Shown here: piece by piece, positions 44,359 through 53,125 of the stretch
How the letters are laid out: each line of letters begins with the position of its first letter
Numbering within the stretch: position 1 is the first letter of the stretch
Source of the DNA: Parvibacter caecicola
GTDB taxonomy: Bacteria; Actinomycetota; Coriobacteriia; Coriobacteriales; Eggerthellaceae
Direction of reading: 5' to 3'
Assembly: GCF_003725335.1 (NCBI RefSeq)
Contig: NZ_QIBY01000005.1
Coordinates: 1 to 64,000, forward strand
DNA length: 64,000 bases
Notes under the pieces: generated by a model
The model's database searches: none
Told to the model about the DNA's origin: nothing
Seen by the model: only the letters and a program-made list of their open reading frames with translations
Translations under genes and position numbers: made by a program

Positions 44359-44577
44359 TTAGGAGATCATCGCAACAACGAAGCCGATGAGGGCCAGAGC
44401 CTCGGCAAGAGCGGCACCAATGATGAAGTTGGTGAACAGACGACCGGCGATTTCCGGCTGACGGGCGGAACCGACGCAGCAGCCGTAGCAGGCGATGCCG
44501 ATGCCAAGACCGGGGCCAAGGGTGCCAAGGCCGTAGCCGATGACCTTCATGGCAGACAGAATGATGGTAAGATCCAT
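44359..44577 (-). CDS. atpE: Fo ATP synthase subunit c
   Basis: The proton-carrying ring subunit, 72 residues, two helices and the polar loop ARQPE. The ion-binding carboxylate is the glutamate in AALAEALALIG. The positions that hold Gln and Ser/Thr in sodium-type rings are hydrophobic or Ala here, so proton specificity is likely. An unusual cysteine cluster (CYGCC) lies at the end of helix 1, just before the loop. The ATG at 44577 follows GGAGG. The gene lies between atpB and atpF, with a 135-bp gap upstream. Confidence 0.96.
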   Translation of the reverse strand: MDLTIILSAMKVIGYGLGTLGPGLGIGIACYGCCVGSARQPEIAGRLFTNFIIGAALAEALALIGFVVAMIS

Positions 44578-44683
44578 TACTTCCTCCTTTTACCGTTTCT
44601 GAGCCTGTTTCTCAAAAACATGGATACTACGGTCAACCGGCCCTTCTCTGTCATTGGACCGGAAAAACCCAAAGGGAAATGAG

Positions 44684-44700
44684 GCCCCATGCGCTGGGGC
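44684..44700 (-). other. small hairpin between atpB and atpE
   Basis: GCCCCA (44684-44689) pairs with TGGGGC (44695-44700) in the 135-bp atpB-atpE gap. There is no T tract. It could stabilise the atpE end of the message, since c is needed in excess; this is speculation. Confidence 0.35.
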
Positions 44701-44712
44701 GGGCGCCCGCGC

Positions 44713-45495
44713 TTAGTGGGAAGAGGTGGCCAGCGACACGTACACGGCGGAAAGGACCGTGAACACGTAGGCCTGGATGAACGCCACCAGGCATTCCAGC
44801 GCGTACATGATGAACAGCAGGGCGAACCAGCCTACCGACACCGCGGCAATGGGGCTGGCCATTTGAATGCCCACGTTGATGAAGATGGAGGTGGCCAGGG
44901 CGAAGATGCCCAGCACCATGTGGCCGGCGAACATGTTGCCGTAAAGACGGACGGCCAGGGTGAGCCAGCGCAGCACCAGCGAGATGAACTCGAAGATCCA
45001 GATGATGGGCACCATGGGGGCCGGCAGGCCAGAGGGGGCGATGGACTTGATGTAGCCCAGGCCGCCGTGGGCCTTGATGCCCCAGTAGTTGAAGTACACG
45101 AACGAGATGGTGGCAAGGGCCCAAGTTACCGAGATGGCGCCCGTCGCGGCGCCGGCACCGGGGATGAGGCCCACGAAGTTGGCCACCAAGATGAAGAAGA
45201 ACAGGGTGGCCAGAAACGGCACGTGCTTCTTGAAGCCGTGGCCGATAACCCCTTCGCCGATGTCGTTGCGGACGAACTGGTAGCCGTATTCCACCGTGTT
45301 CAGGAACTTGTTGGTGGGGATGAGGGTGAGGCGCTTGGCCACGAGGCACACGATGAGCGCCACGATAATCCACACGAGGATCATATAGAAGGTGTACTGC
45401 GTCAAGCCGACGGTACCGTTGCCCAACACCACGTGGGGGACGAACGACTCCCGCAGTTCCTGCGCGTGTTCTGTAAGCATTTCCAGAGCGTCCAC
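44713..45495 (-). CDS. atpB: Fo ATP synthase subunit a
   Basis: The stator a subunit, 260 residues, with six or so membrane helices. It carries the essential arginine in LRWLTLAVRLYGNMFAGH and the conserved C-terminal helix (LLFIMYALECLVAFIQAYVFTVLSAVY). It forms the two proton half-channels against the c ring. The GTG at 45495 has AGGG about five bases upstream. It lies 17 bp behind the AtpI-like gene. Confidence 0.96.
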   Translation of the reverse strand: MDALEMLTEHAQELRESFVPHVVLGNGTVGLTQYTFYMILVWIIVALIVCLVAKRLTLIPTNKFLNTVEYGYQFVRNDIGEGVIGHGFKKHVPFLATLFFFILVANFVGLIPGAGAATGAISVTWALATISFVYFNYWGIKAHGGLGYIKSIAPSGLPAPMVPIIWIFEFISLVLRWLTLAVRLYGNMFAGHMVLGIFALATSIFINVGIQMASPIAAVSVGWFALLFIMYALECLVAFIQAYVFTVLSAVYVSLATSSH

Positions 45496-45512
45496 GAAAC
45501 CCTACCCTTTCC

Positions 45513-45797
45513 TTAGCGGTTATGGAGCAAGCGCCATACGCCGAACGCGATGGCAGCAAGGGAGAGGCCCAGGGCCTCGGAAAAGAGGAACGGCAGGCCC
45601 AGATCCTTGTTGATGGCAATGGCCGCGAAAACGGCCGCCACCAGAAGGACGAAGGACACTACCAGGGCCAAAAGAAGCCAGAACACCGACCCGGCCAAAC
45701 CCTGGCCCGGAGCCTTCTTCATCAGCAACAGTGCACCCCACAGCGGCAGAAAGCCAACTATGCCCGCAGCGAATCCGATGATAATGGCCGGCAGCAT
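45513..45797 (-). CDS. AtpI-like small membrane protein
   Basis: A 94-residue protein with three hydrophobic helices and little else, first in the atp operon, where many bacteria have atpI (a c-ring assembly helper, possibly with a Mg2+ or Ca2+ role). Sequence similarity to characterised AtpI is not evident by eye; the call is from position, size and topology. The ATG at 45797 has a GAAGG close upstream. Confidence 0.65.
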   Translation of the reverse strand: MLPAIIIGFAAGIVGFLPLWGALLLMKKAPGQGLAGSVFWLLLALVVSFVLLVAAVFAAIAINKDLGLPFLFSEALGLSLAAIAFGVWRLLHNR

Positions 45798-45863
45798 TCG
45801 CCTTCTTTCTCTTCGCTTCCCTCATGCGCTTGTGTTCCATTCAAGCCCATTTCAAACGGCCCT

Positions 45864-45869
45864 ATTCTA
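45864..45869 (-). promoter_or_regulatory. -10 box TAGAAT of the atp operon
   Basis: Minus-strand GGGCTAGAATAGGG, 67 bp before the AtpI-like gene. A similar GGGCTAGTAT lies before nagB. The -35 is poor. Confidence 0.35.
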
Positions 45870-45939
45870 GCCCGAAACACATTTGCAACAGTGGAGAGCC
45901 CGATATTCAAGCAATAGGCGGGGTGAGTGGTTTCTTTTT

Positions 45940-46090
45940 GTTCTGCCGGCCTAACGGCCGTCAGAACGGCTCGACGCTGCGGCGCACAGTGGCGCCCGTC
46001 CTTGCCCTTCAGGCCTTTCCTTCGCGCACCGAAGTACGCTCAGCCGGCCTTCAGGGCAATTACGGGCGCCACTGTGCGCCTCGCTCACCT
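45940..46090 (-). repeat. family-B structured element, copy B4
   Basis: A 19-bp perfect outer stem (45981-45999 with 46062-46080), then 46002-46008 with 46053-46059, then 46011-46015 with 46046-46050, then GCGTAC/GTGCGC capped by TTCG when read on the minus strand. Read that way, GGTGAGCGA precedes it, as in B3. A second 12-bp hairpin with one mismatch (45940-45951 with 45956-45967) follows. It is the only copy whose element strand matches the gene strand. Confidence 0.8.
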
Positions 46091-46131
46091 TTTTAGCTGC
46101 AATAGTTTTCCTGCGTTCCGGGGAAACGGTT

Positions 46132-46614
46132 TTATTCGCCAACGAACTCCCGTACCAGGATGTCGGTTTCTGCCAGCATGTCTTGGGAGAGCTGGTCGGG
46201 ATAGGGGTTCTTGTACACGATTTCCTTGATGCCGGCGTTGATGAGCATCTTCGCGCACACCACGCAGGGCTGGGTGTTGACGTAAATAGTGGCACCGTCG
46301 ATGTTGATGCCGTAGCGGGCCGCCTGGATGATGGCGTTCTGCTCGGCGTGCAGGCCGCGGCAGATTTCGTGGCGCTGACCGGAAGGCACCCCCAGCTGCT
46401 CGCGCAAGCAACCGGTTTCGGCGCAATGGGCGCAACCGGTGGGAACGCCGTTGTAGCCGGTGGCCAGGATGCGGCGGTCCTTCACGATAACGGCCCCCAC
46501 CCCGCGCCGAAGGCACGTGGTGCGGGTGGCCACCTCTTCCGCCAACATCATGAAGTACTCATCCCAGCTGGGGCGCGTTTCGGGATGAGGGGTTTGGACA
46601 GCGGCGTCAGCCAT
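46132..46614 (-). CDS. dCMP deaminase / ComEB-type cytidine deaminase family protein
   Basis: A 160-residue zinc deaminase with the catalytic motif GLHAEQNAI and zinc ligands [11 protein letters not shown]. An extra cysteine-containing loop ([11 protein letters not shown]) and the substrate-binding GYNGVP match dCMP deaminases, which supply dUMP for thymidylate synthesis. ComEB of Bacillus belongs to the same family. The ATG at 46614 has AAAGG about seven bases upstream. It is the last gene of the TPR-tsaC-rpiB-deaminase cluster. Confidence 0.92.
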   Translation of the reverse strand: MADAAVQTPHPETRPSWDEYFMMLAEEVATRTTCLRRGVGAVIVKDRRILATGYNGVPTGCAHCAETGCLREQLGVPSGQRHEICRGLHAEQNAIIQAARYGINIDGATIYVNTQPCVVCAKMLINAGIKEIVYKNPYPDQLSQDMLAETDILVREFVGE

Positions 46615-46647
46615 GGGTGTGCCTTTCGTTTGAGCGCGAGCGCGCGG

Positions 46648-47088
46648 TTAGTTCTCTTCCAGGGCCATGATTTTCTCCACGCGCCCCGCATGGCGGCCGC
46701 CGCCGAAGGGGGTGGAGAGGAATGCATCGATGATGACCTCGTTTTCTTCCAGCGGCACGAAACGGCCTGAAACCGTTACCACGTTGGCGTTGTTGTGCTC
46801 GCGGGAAAGCTCGGCGAACTGCGGAGTTACCACGTTCACGGCGCGGATGCCGTGCACCTTGTTGGCAGCGATGGCCATGCCGATGCCGGTGCCGCACACT
46901 AGCACGCCGTAGTCGGCAGCGCCGTCGGCCACATCTTGGGCCACCAGCTGGGCGAAATCCGGGTAGTCCACCCGGTCGTCGTTTTCGGGGCCGCGGTCGG
47001 CCACCTCGTGGCCCTCCCCTTGCAAGTAGGCGGCAAGAGCCTGCTTCTGTTCGAACCCGGCGTGATCGCTGGCGATGCTGATGCGCAT
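46648..47088 (-). CDS. rpiB: ribose-5-phosphate isomerase B
   Basis: RpiB interconverts ribose 5-phosphate and ribulose 5-phosphate. The 146-residue protein begins MRISIASDHAGFEQK and has VLVCGTGIGMAIAANKVHGIRA, with the catalytic cysteine in VCGTG, and VVTVSGRF. These fit RpiB rather than the LacAB galactose-6-phosphate isomerases, but the two are close. The ATG at 47088 has AAGGA upstream; the longer frame is unconserved. It lies 33 bp before the deaminase. Confidence 0.93.
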   Translation of the reverse strand: MRISIASDHAGFEQKQALAAYLQGEGHEVADRGPENDDRVDYPDFAQLVAQDVADGAADYGVLVCGTGIGMAIAANKVHGIRAVNVVTPQFAELSREHNNANVVTVSGRFVPLEENEVIIDAFLSTPFGGGRHAGRVEKIMALEEN

Positions 47089-47131
47089 GGAGGTGTCCTT
47101 TCTGGGAAATGGCCGCATGGCGCCCATTGTA

Positions 47132-47755
47132 TTACAACTGCACCGGGCCCTGGCGCAGAACCACCGGAGCCGCCCCCGTGCAGCCCACCACGGTGGATGC
47201 GGCGGCACCGGGCGCAGGGCGCTCGCCCGCAAGCGGCGCCACCACAGGCACGCGGGCCGCAAGGGTTCGGTCCACCTCATTCACACAGGCCACCGCCGAT
47301 GCGCCGGAAAGGTTGGCCGAAGTGGTGGCCAGAGGCGCCCCCAGCGCCTCCATGAGCGCCAGGGCCGTGGGGCTTGCCGGCATGCGCAGCCCGATGGTGC
47401 CCGCTGCGGAGGCAAAGGGGGCCGGCACGCGGGGGGCCGCCCGCACCACCAGCGTAAGGGCCCCGGGCCAATGGCTGCGGGCCAGCCGGCGCGCCCAATC
47501 GGGCACCGCGCTCCCCCACTCGTCCAGCGCATCGGCTCCTGACACCAGCCAGGCCACCGGCTTGCCTTCGTCGCGCCCCTTGAGGGCAAACAGCTCCGCC
47601 GGAGAAGCGGCAAAGGCAGGACACAGTCCTAAGCCGCACACCGTGTCGGTGGGGAAAATGACGGGGCGCCCCGTTTTCAGGAGCGCCGCCGCTTCATCAA
47701 CAGTTATAAGCTCGGGAACGCCGCCCCAAGCGGGGCTTTTCGCCGCAGCCGCCAT
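47132..47755 (-). CDS. tsaC: L-threonylcarbamoyladenylate synthase
   Basis: A YrdC/Sua5-domain protein, 207 residues, that makes threonylcarbamoyl-AMP for the t6A37 tRNA modification. It has GRPVIFPTDTVCGLG, ALKGRDEGKPVAWLV, WPGALTLVV and ATTSANLSG, the ATP and threonine-binding motifs. It lacks the extra C-terminal Sua5 domain, so it is the short TsaC-like form. It lies 12 bp behind the TPR gene and 43 bp before rpiB. Confidence 0.94.
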   Translation of the reverse strand: MAAAAKSPAWGGVPELITVDEAAALLKTGRPVIFPTDTVCGLGLCPAFAASPAELFALKGRDEGKPVAWLVSGADALDEWGSAVPDWARRLARSHWPGALTLVVRAAPRVPAPFASAAGTIGLRMPASPTALALMEALGAPLATTSANLSGASAVACVNEVDRTLAARVPVVAPLAGERPAPGAAASTVVGCTGAAPVVLRQGPVQL

Positions 47756-47767
47756 CGAGCGCGGGCC

Positions 47768-49807
47768 CTATTGGGCCACCCAGGCCTTCAGGCTGGCGGC
47801 GGTGGCCTCTAGGATGTCATTGCGCTCGAACATCCCCAGCGCCGTGGCGGCAGGGGCGGCCGCAGCCGGGAAGCCCTTGTCGCACAGAGTGATGGCCGCC
47901 ATCGCCACCAGATGCTCGGCCGCATCGGTGGGAGGCAGCGGCACGCCGGCCAGGCGCAGCGCGGCAGGGCCGTCGTAGCCGCCGTCGGGGGCGCCGCCCA
48001 TGTCGTTCAGCACGCCGTTGCGCTCGTCTTCCATGGCGCTGGCAAAGGGGCTGTCCTTGGCCACGCGGTCGTAGGCGGCAAGCGCCGGCACGTACTGCCC
48101 GGTGCGCCAGAAGGCGTAGCCCAGGCGGTAGTACAGAAGCGAGATGTCGGAGCGCACCACGGCAAACTCCAGCGCCTTCTTGCACACTTCCACCACCGCT
48201 TCGTAATTCTCCTGGTTGGCGTAGGTGTTGATGAGGTCCATGTAGGGAGACGTGGAAGTGGGGGCCAGCTCCAGCATCTCCTGGCACAGGGACTCGGCAG
48301 ATTCGCTGTCCCCCATGTCGCGGTTGACGTCCACCAGCGCAGAGCGCGCCCCGTAGCCCACATCCGACATGCGGCAGAAGCGCACGGCGGGGTCGGGGTT
48401 GGCAAGGGAGGTGAGGAAGCGACAGAACACGTTCTCGCAGTACAGCAGGTTCACTTTGTCGGGGGCGGCGGAGGCCTCGCGGGCCTGGGCCAGGCGGGCG
48501 TCGTCGGCTTCCTTGGTTTGGGCCACGATCTCTTCCAACTGGGCCGCAGCCAAAAGCAGCGAGTCATCCCGCTCGTCCATGATGGCGCGGTAGCGGGCGA
48601 GCAGCTCTTGGTCCTGCGGGGAAATCACGTCAAGCTCGCAGGCGCGGGTGGCCTGGAACAGCCCCTGCAGCTCCTCCGGCAGCTCGCGGGTATCGTCGGT
48701 CAGGGGCGCAGCGGGCACCGACAGCTCCACCTCCAACGGCTCGATGGGCTGAAGGCGTCCGTCTTCGCCCAACTGCACCGCTTGGTTGCTGCAGTGCAAA
48801 AGCCCCAGCAGCTGCGCCGGCTGCGGCGCCCCCGGCCGCCCCTTCAGGCGGCCGTCCTTGGCCGCTTCCAGCGCGGTGAGGGAAAACGCCATGCGGGCGA
48901 AATCCATGGAGATGAGCGGCGTGCCCTCCAGCGAGCCATCGTAGCCGGTGACCACCACGCGGCTGATGCCGATGCTGCAGCCAAAGGCGCAAGCAGCCAC
49001 CAGCACCACCAGCCGCAGCGCATAGGCGGCCGCTTGGGCAGCCAGCTCGGCGGTGCAATCTACCCATTTCCCTTCGGCCGCATCGAAGCGGGAATGGGGG
49101 AAATCTTCCGGACAGGGCAGAGAGATCTTCACGGAAATGGTGCTGGTTTGCGCATCGGCGATGAAGCGGTACTCCAGGCGATAGGGCAGCACCACCGACT
49201 CGGCCGCCTTCGCAAAGCGGGTGGAGAGATCCCAGTTGCCGCCGCGCTCGCCGGTTACCCCGTGGAAGGACAGCAGGTCGTTGCCCTCTTGGGAGCAGTT
49301 GAAGAACTCGCCGGCAGCATCGGCCACCGAACGCAGCGCCTCATCGTCGAAGGCGGAAAGCTGCGCCTCGGTGAACGAACCCACCGAGCGGAATCCAGAT
49401 TCCTGCTCCATCTTCTGCGCCACCAGGGCAAGGCGGCTCAAGGCCGACTCAGTGCGCAGCACCAGCCGACGGCCCTCCTCCCCCACTTCCTGGCCGTTGA
49501 AGTTGGTCCAAAACATGCCGGTGGAATTCAGCCAGCGCAGATCCAGCGGGCTTTTCACCGCCACCGAACGCAACCGGCCTCCGTCCGCTTCGGTGAGCAG
49601 GCGGGCCGCATAGCGCTCGAAACCGCTGAAGCTGCCGTCATCGGCCCCGGCCATGGAGGCACGGAACAGCAGGGTGTCCACCGCATCGGGCAAAAGAGAA
49701 TCCATAAAGGAGCGCAGCACCTCTTGGGTGGTTTTGTCGGACTGCGCTGCTTCCTTCTTCGGGGAACCGTTATCTCCGGAGTTCTTGCGCTTGAAGAAAT
49801 CGAACAT
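47768..49807 (-). CDS. TPR-containing protein of unknown function
   Basis: A 679-residue soluble protein. The head MFDFFKRKNSGDNG is basic; most of the length is unrecognised acidic and Ala-rich sequence. Near the C-terminus (about 510-620) are TPR-like helix pairs (YMDLINTYANQENYEAVVEVCKKALEFA, LYYRLGYAFWRTGQYVPALAAYDRVAK). No signal peptide is present. I chose the ATG at 49807 with AAAGG seven bases upstream; an earlier ATG at 49843 has none. First gene of a cluster with tsaC, rpiB and a deaminase, without evident functional link. Confidence 0.8.
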   Translation of the reverse strand: MFDFFKRKNSGDNGSPKKEAAQSDKTTQEVLRSFMDSLLPDAVDTLLFRASMAGADDGSFSGFERYAARLLTEADGGRLRSVAVKSPLDLRWLNSTGMFWTNFNGQEVGEEGRRLVLRTESALSRLALVAQKMEQESGFRSVGSFTEAQLSAFDDEALRSVADAAGEFFNCSQEGNDLLSFHGVTGERGGNWDLSTRFAKAAESVVLPYRLEYRFIADAQTSTISVKISLPCPEDFPHSRFDAAEGKWVDCTAELAAQAAAYALRLVVLVAACAFGCSIGISRVVVTGYDGSLEGTPLISMDFARMAFSLTALEAAKDGRLKGRPGAPQPAQLLGLLHCSNQAVQLGEDGRLQPIEPLEVELSVPAAPLTDDTRELPEELQGLFQATRACELDVISPQDQELLARYRAIMDERDDSLLLAAAQLEEIVAQTKEADDARLAQAREASAAPDKVNLLYCENVFCRFLTSLANPDPAVRFCRMSDVGYGARSALVDVNRDMGDSESAESLCQEMLELAPTSTSPYMDLINTYANQENYEAVVEVCKKALEFAVVRSDISLLYYRLGYAFWRTGQYVPALAAYDRVAKDSPFASAMEDERNGVLNDMGGAPDGGYDGPAALRLAGVPLPPTDAAEHLVAMAAITLCDKGFPAAAAPAATALGMFERNDILEATAASLKAWVAQ

Positions 49808-49892
49808 GAAAGGACCTTTCGTTGAATACAGAGCGAGTGGCATTTTCCCACAACTTGGGCGCGGGCGCCACAGGCGGAAGGGAGCTTAAAAA

Positions 49893-51521
49893 CTAAACCC
49901 GATATTTCGCGGCAAGAGCCTCCGCCACCCGCATGCCGTCTACCGACGCGCTCATGATGCCCCCGGCGTAACCGGCGCCCTCGCCAGCGGGGTACAGGCC
50001 GGGCACCCCCACCGAGGCGAAGTCGTCGCCGCGCAGGATGCGCACCGGGCTTGAACTGCGGGTTTCCACGCCGGTGAACACCGCCTGGGGGTTGGCGAAC
50101 CCGGCCAGTTTGCCGTTCATGAGCGGCAGCGCCTCGCGCAGGGCGTCGACGATAAACGGCGGCAAACACTGGGCAAGGTTCTCCCAGGCCACTGCCCGGG
50201 GATAGCTGGGCGCCACCCAGGTGCTGGGGGCGCCGCGGCGGTCCGCCAAGAAATCCTGTACTGTTTGCACCGGCGCCGCAAAGGGCAGGCCGGTGGCGGC
50301 GCGGCCCAGCCGGAAGGCCGCCTGCTCCACCTGTCGCTGCAGTTCCACACCCGCTAGCACATCGGTGCCGGGCAGATCGCCCGGCTCCACCGAAACCAGA
50401 AGAGCGCTGTTGCAGTTGGCGCCGTCGCGGGCGTAATTGCTCATGCCGTTCACACACAAGCCGCCCTCCTCACTGGCAGCGGCCACCACCGTGCCGCCCG
50501 GGCACATGCAGAAGGTGTACACGCCCCGCCCGCCGCGGTTGCGCACCGCCAGCTTGTACTCCGCAGCCCCCAGGGCCGGATGCCCGGCGGCCGGGCCGTA
50601 CTGGGCGCGGTTCAGCCATGTTTGCGGATGCTCGATGCGGGCCCCCATCGAAAACGGCTTGCGCTCCATGGGCACCCCGCGCTTTTGCAGCAGCGCGAAC
50701 ACGTCGCGGGCGGAGTGGCCGCAAGCCAGCACCAAATCGCCCGTTTCCACCCGGACGGGCTGGCCGCCGCCCGCCGGCGCTAAAACGGCCTCCGCCATAT
50801 GGCCTTCCCCATCCAGGGAATAGCCCTCAAGCCGGGTGGAGAAGCGCACTTCCCCTCCCGCTTCTTCGATCATCTGCCGCAGCCGCACCACCACGTCCAC
50901 CAGGTAGTCGGTGCCAATATGGGGTTTCGCCTGCCACAGGATGTCCTCGGGCGCGCCGGCTTCCACGAACGTTTCCAGCACGTGGCGTATGTGGGGGCTT
51001 TTGGTGCCGGTGTTCAGCTTCCCGTCGGAAAACGTGCCGGCCCCGCCTTCGCCGAACTGGATGTTGGAGAAAAGGTCAAGGGCGCCCCCTTCGAAGAAGG
51101 CCCGCACCACTGCCGCCCGCTGCGGCGCCGGCTGGCCTTGCTCCACCACCAATGGTCGCAACCCGGCGCGGACCAGCACCAGGGCGCAGAACAGGCCCGC
51201 GGGCCCCGCCCCCACTACAACCGGCCGCCGCAGGGCGCTCGCCGGCGCCACGCTCCATGGCTGCCGGGGCTTCCACGGCGCCACCTGCACTCCTTTTTGC
51301 GGGCGCGGCAGAGCGCCGTCGGCCAGCTGCACCCGCAGGTTCACCACGAAATGCACCGCGTTCTTCTTGCGAGCGTCCACGCTGCGCTTCAGAAGCTGCC
51401 ACGAAACCACCGAGGCGGGGGGCACCCGCAGGGCCCGGGCAACCTCGCCCGAAACAAGGCGCTGCCCCGATTGCGCGAAGCAATCAAGGGGCAGCGGCAG
51501 ATTTGATATCTGGTATTCCAA
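49893..51521 (-). CDS. FAD-dependent oxidoreductase, COG2509-type
   Basis: A 542-residue flavoprotein. An N-terminal domain of about 95 residues (ARALRVPPASVVSWQLLKRSVDARKK) is typical of the uncharacterised COG2509 group. The FAD Rossmann motif is VVVGAGPAGLFCAL near residue 105, with GGAGTFSDGKLNTGTKS and a C-terminal GEGAGYAGGIMSASVDGMRVAEAL that binds the flavin ribityl. Members are annotated as FAD-dependent dehydrogenases of unknown substrate. The frame opens with TTG at 51521, six bases behind the upstream stop and without a clear ribosome site, so it probably relies on translational coupling to the AGCS gene. Confidence 0.88.
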   Translation of the reverse strand: MEYQISNLPLPLDCFAQSGQRLVSGEVARALRVPPASVVSWQLLKRSVDARKKNAVHFVVNLRVQLADGALPRPQKGVQVAPWKPRQPWSVAPASALRRPVVVGAGPAGLFCALVLVRAGLRPLVVEQGQPAPQRAAVVRAFFEGGALDLFSNIQFGEGGAGTFSDGKLNTGTKSPHIRHVLETFVEAGAPEDILWQAKPHIGTDYLVDVVVRLRQMIEEAGGEVRFSTRLEGYSLDGEGHMAEAVLAPAGGGQPVRVETGDLVLACGHSARDVFALLQKRGVPMERKPFSMGARIEHPQTWLNRAQYGPAAGHPALGAAEYKLAVRNRGGRGVYTFCMCPGGTVVAAASEEGGLCVNGMSNYARDGANCNSALLVSVEPGDLPGTDVLAGVELQRQVEQAAFRLGRAATGLPFAAPVQTVQDFLADRRGAPSTWVAPSYPRAVAWENLAQCLPPFIVDALREALPLMNGKLAGFANPQAVFTGVETRSSSPVRILRGDDFASVGVPGLYPAGEGAGYAGGIMSASVDGMRVAEALAAKYRV

Positions 51522-51527
51522 GGGCGT

Positions 51528-52958
51528 CTACTTGGAGTCAAGCTGCGGGATGGGGGCGTCGTCCCGCTCGTCCAAATTGTGGTCGTACACGTAGTGCTTG
51601 GTCTCACGGGCAATCATGCCGGAAAGCAGCAGCACCATGATGATGTTGGGCACCGCCATCAGCGCATTGGTGATGTCGGAAACGGTCCAAATGACGTCGC
51701 CCACCCCAACGGCGCCCAGGAAGGCCACCAGCACGTAAATAACCTGGTAGGGACGCACGGCGTGCTTGCCGAACAGGTAGGTGACGCAGCGGTTGCCGTA
51801 GTAGCTCCAGCCCAGAATGGTGGAATAGGCGAACAAGATCATGCCGAACACCAGAATGGGCGTGCCCACAAAGGGAATGCCGGCGAAGGCGGCGCTGGTG
51901 AGTTGGGCACCGGCAGTGATGTTGCCGGCCATCACCTGCGCCCCCAGTTCCTCGTTGCCCAGCATGGTGGAAACCAGCACCAGGCCGGAGAGCAGGCAGA
52001 TAATCACGGTGTCCCAGAAGGTGCCGGTCATGGACACCAGCGCCTGGCGGGCTGGGTTGCGGGTAGCGGCCGCAGAGGCCACGATGGGGGCAGAGCCCAG
52101 GCCGGATTCGTTGGAGAACAAGCCACGGGCGCAGCCGAATTGCAGGGCCAGCATGATGCCGCTGCCCAGCGCGCCGCCGAAAGCGGCCTTGGCGGTAAAG
52201 GCGCTCTCCACGATAAGGCACAGGGCCGGCCACACGAACTCCCAGTTCATGCCCAGAATGACAACGCAGCCCCAGGCATAGGCGATGGCCATGAAGGGCA
52301 CCAGCTTCTCGCACACCTTCGAGATGACTTTCACGCCGCCGAAGATAACCACCGAAACCATGATCACGATGGCCAGGCCGATGCCCCAGCCGGGGATGCC
52401 GGGCAGGTTGGTGGAAATGACGTCGGTCATGGCCGAGGACTGCACCGCCGAGCCGATGCCGAAGGAGGCAATGGCGGCGAACAGGGCAAAGGCGCCGGCG
52501 CCCAAAAGCGCCCACCAGGGGGTGGAGCCGTCTTCCTTGTTGAAGGCGCGCTTCCAGGCGTACATGGCGCCACCCAGCATGTTGCCATTGTGGTCCTTCA
52601 CGCGATACTTCACAGCGGCGAAGGTTTCCGAGTACTTGGTGGCCATGCCGAACACGCCGGTAATCCACATCCAGAACACCGCGCCGGGGCCGCCGGACAG
52701 GATGGCGGTGCCCACGCCCACGATGTTACCGGTGCCGATGGTGGCGGAAAGGGCGGTGCACAGGGCGCCGAACTGCGAGATGTCGCCGGGAGCGTCCGGG
52801 TCTTTCGTGACGGACAGCTTGATGGCGGTGGGCAGCTTGCGCTGGATGAAGCCAGTACGGAACGTGAGGTAAATGTGCGACCCCAAAAGCAGCACCAGCA
52901 TGGGAACACCCCACACCCAGCCGTCCAGTAAGTTGATGAAGTCCACTATGCCGTCCAT
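51528..52958 (-). CDS. alanine/glycine:cation symporter, AGCS family
   Basis: A 476-residue membrane protein with about 11 helices. The family signature is present (GPGAVFWMWITGVFGMATKYSE) together with ALSATIGTGNIVGVGTAI and FSNESGLGSAPIVAS. AGCS carriers import alanine or glycine with Na+ or H+. The ATG at 52958 has GGAAGG upstream; the ATG at 52982 lacks one. It shares a transcript with the following oxidoreductase. No glycine riboswitch fold was seen in the 80-bp leader. Confidence 0.93.
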   Translation of the reverse strand: MDGIVDFINLLDGWVWGVPMLVLLLGSHIYLTFRTGFIQRKLPTAIKLSVTKDPDAPGDISQFGALCTALSATIGTGNIVGVGTAILSGGPGAVFWMWITGVFGMATKYSETFAAVKYRVKDHNGNMLGGAMYAWKRAFNKEDGSTPWWALLGAGAFALFAAIASFGIGSAVQSSAMTDVISTNLPGIPGWGIGLAIVIMVSVVIFGGVKVISKVCEKLVPFMAIAYAWGCVVILGMNWEFVWPALCLIVESAFTAKAAFGGALGSGIMLALQFGCARGLFSNESGLGSAPIVASAAATRNPARQALVSMTGTFWDTVIICLLSGLVLVSTMLGNEELGAQVMAGNITAGAQLTSAAFAGIPFVGTPILVFGMILFAYSTILGWSYYGNRCVTYLFGKHAVRPYQVIYVLVAFLGAVGVGDVIWTVSDITNALMAVPNIIMVLLLSGMIARETKHYVYDHNLDERDDAPIPQLDSK

Positions 52959-53030
52959 CGGCAACCGCCTTCCTTTTGTCACGGGGAAATGGCGCGTCGC
53001 CCGGCGACTGCCCCCAGAACACTTTAGTCG

Positions 53031-53036
53031 AGTATA
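53031..53036 (-). promoter_or_regulatory. -10 box TATACT of the AGCS gene
   Basis: Minus-strand TATACT, 73 bp before the ATG. A perfect 10-bp palindrome CTGTTAACAG (53046-53055) lies in the -20 to -35 zone and could be an operator. Confidence 0.45.
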
Positions 53037-53060
53037 GCAAGAGCTCTGTTAACAGCCTGT

Positions 53061-53097
53061 AACATAGAAAAGCTGGGGCGCGAACGGCAACCCCAGC
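53061..53097 (-). terminator. terminator behind nagA
   Basis: GCTGGGG (53072-53078) pairs with CCCCAGC (53091-53097), followed on the minus strand by TTTTCTATG. It lies about 30 bp behind the nagA stop. Confidence 0.8.
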
Positions 53098-53125
53098 GGC
53101 AACGGAAATGGCGACGATAGATGGC

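Larger units (their letters stand above)
45798..46131. other. intergenic region comEB-like gene / atp operon
   Basis: This 334-bp gap holds the atp -10 box (45864-45869) and a full family-B element (45940-46090) that ends about 40 bp behind the deaminase stop. No gene was seen. Confidence 0.7.

Noticed and set aside
45798-46131. A tRNA or known riboswitch in the larger gaps
   Set aside because: No cloverleaf with a TTC-loop signature and no recognisable riboswitch core was found by eye; structure-aware scans such as tRNAscan-SE or Infernal were not available.
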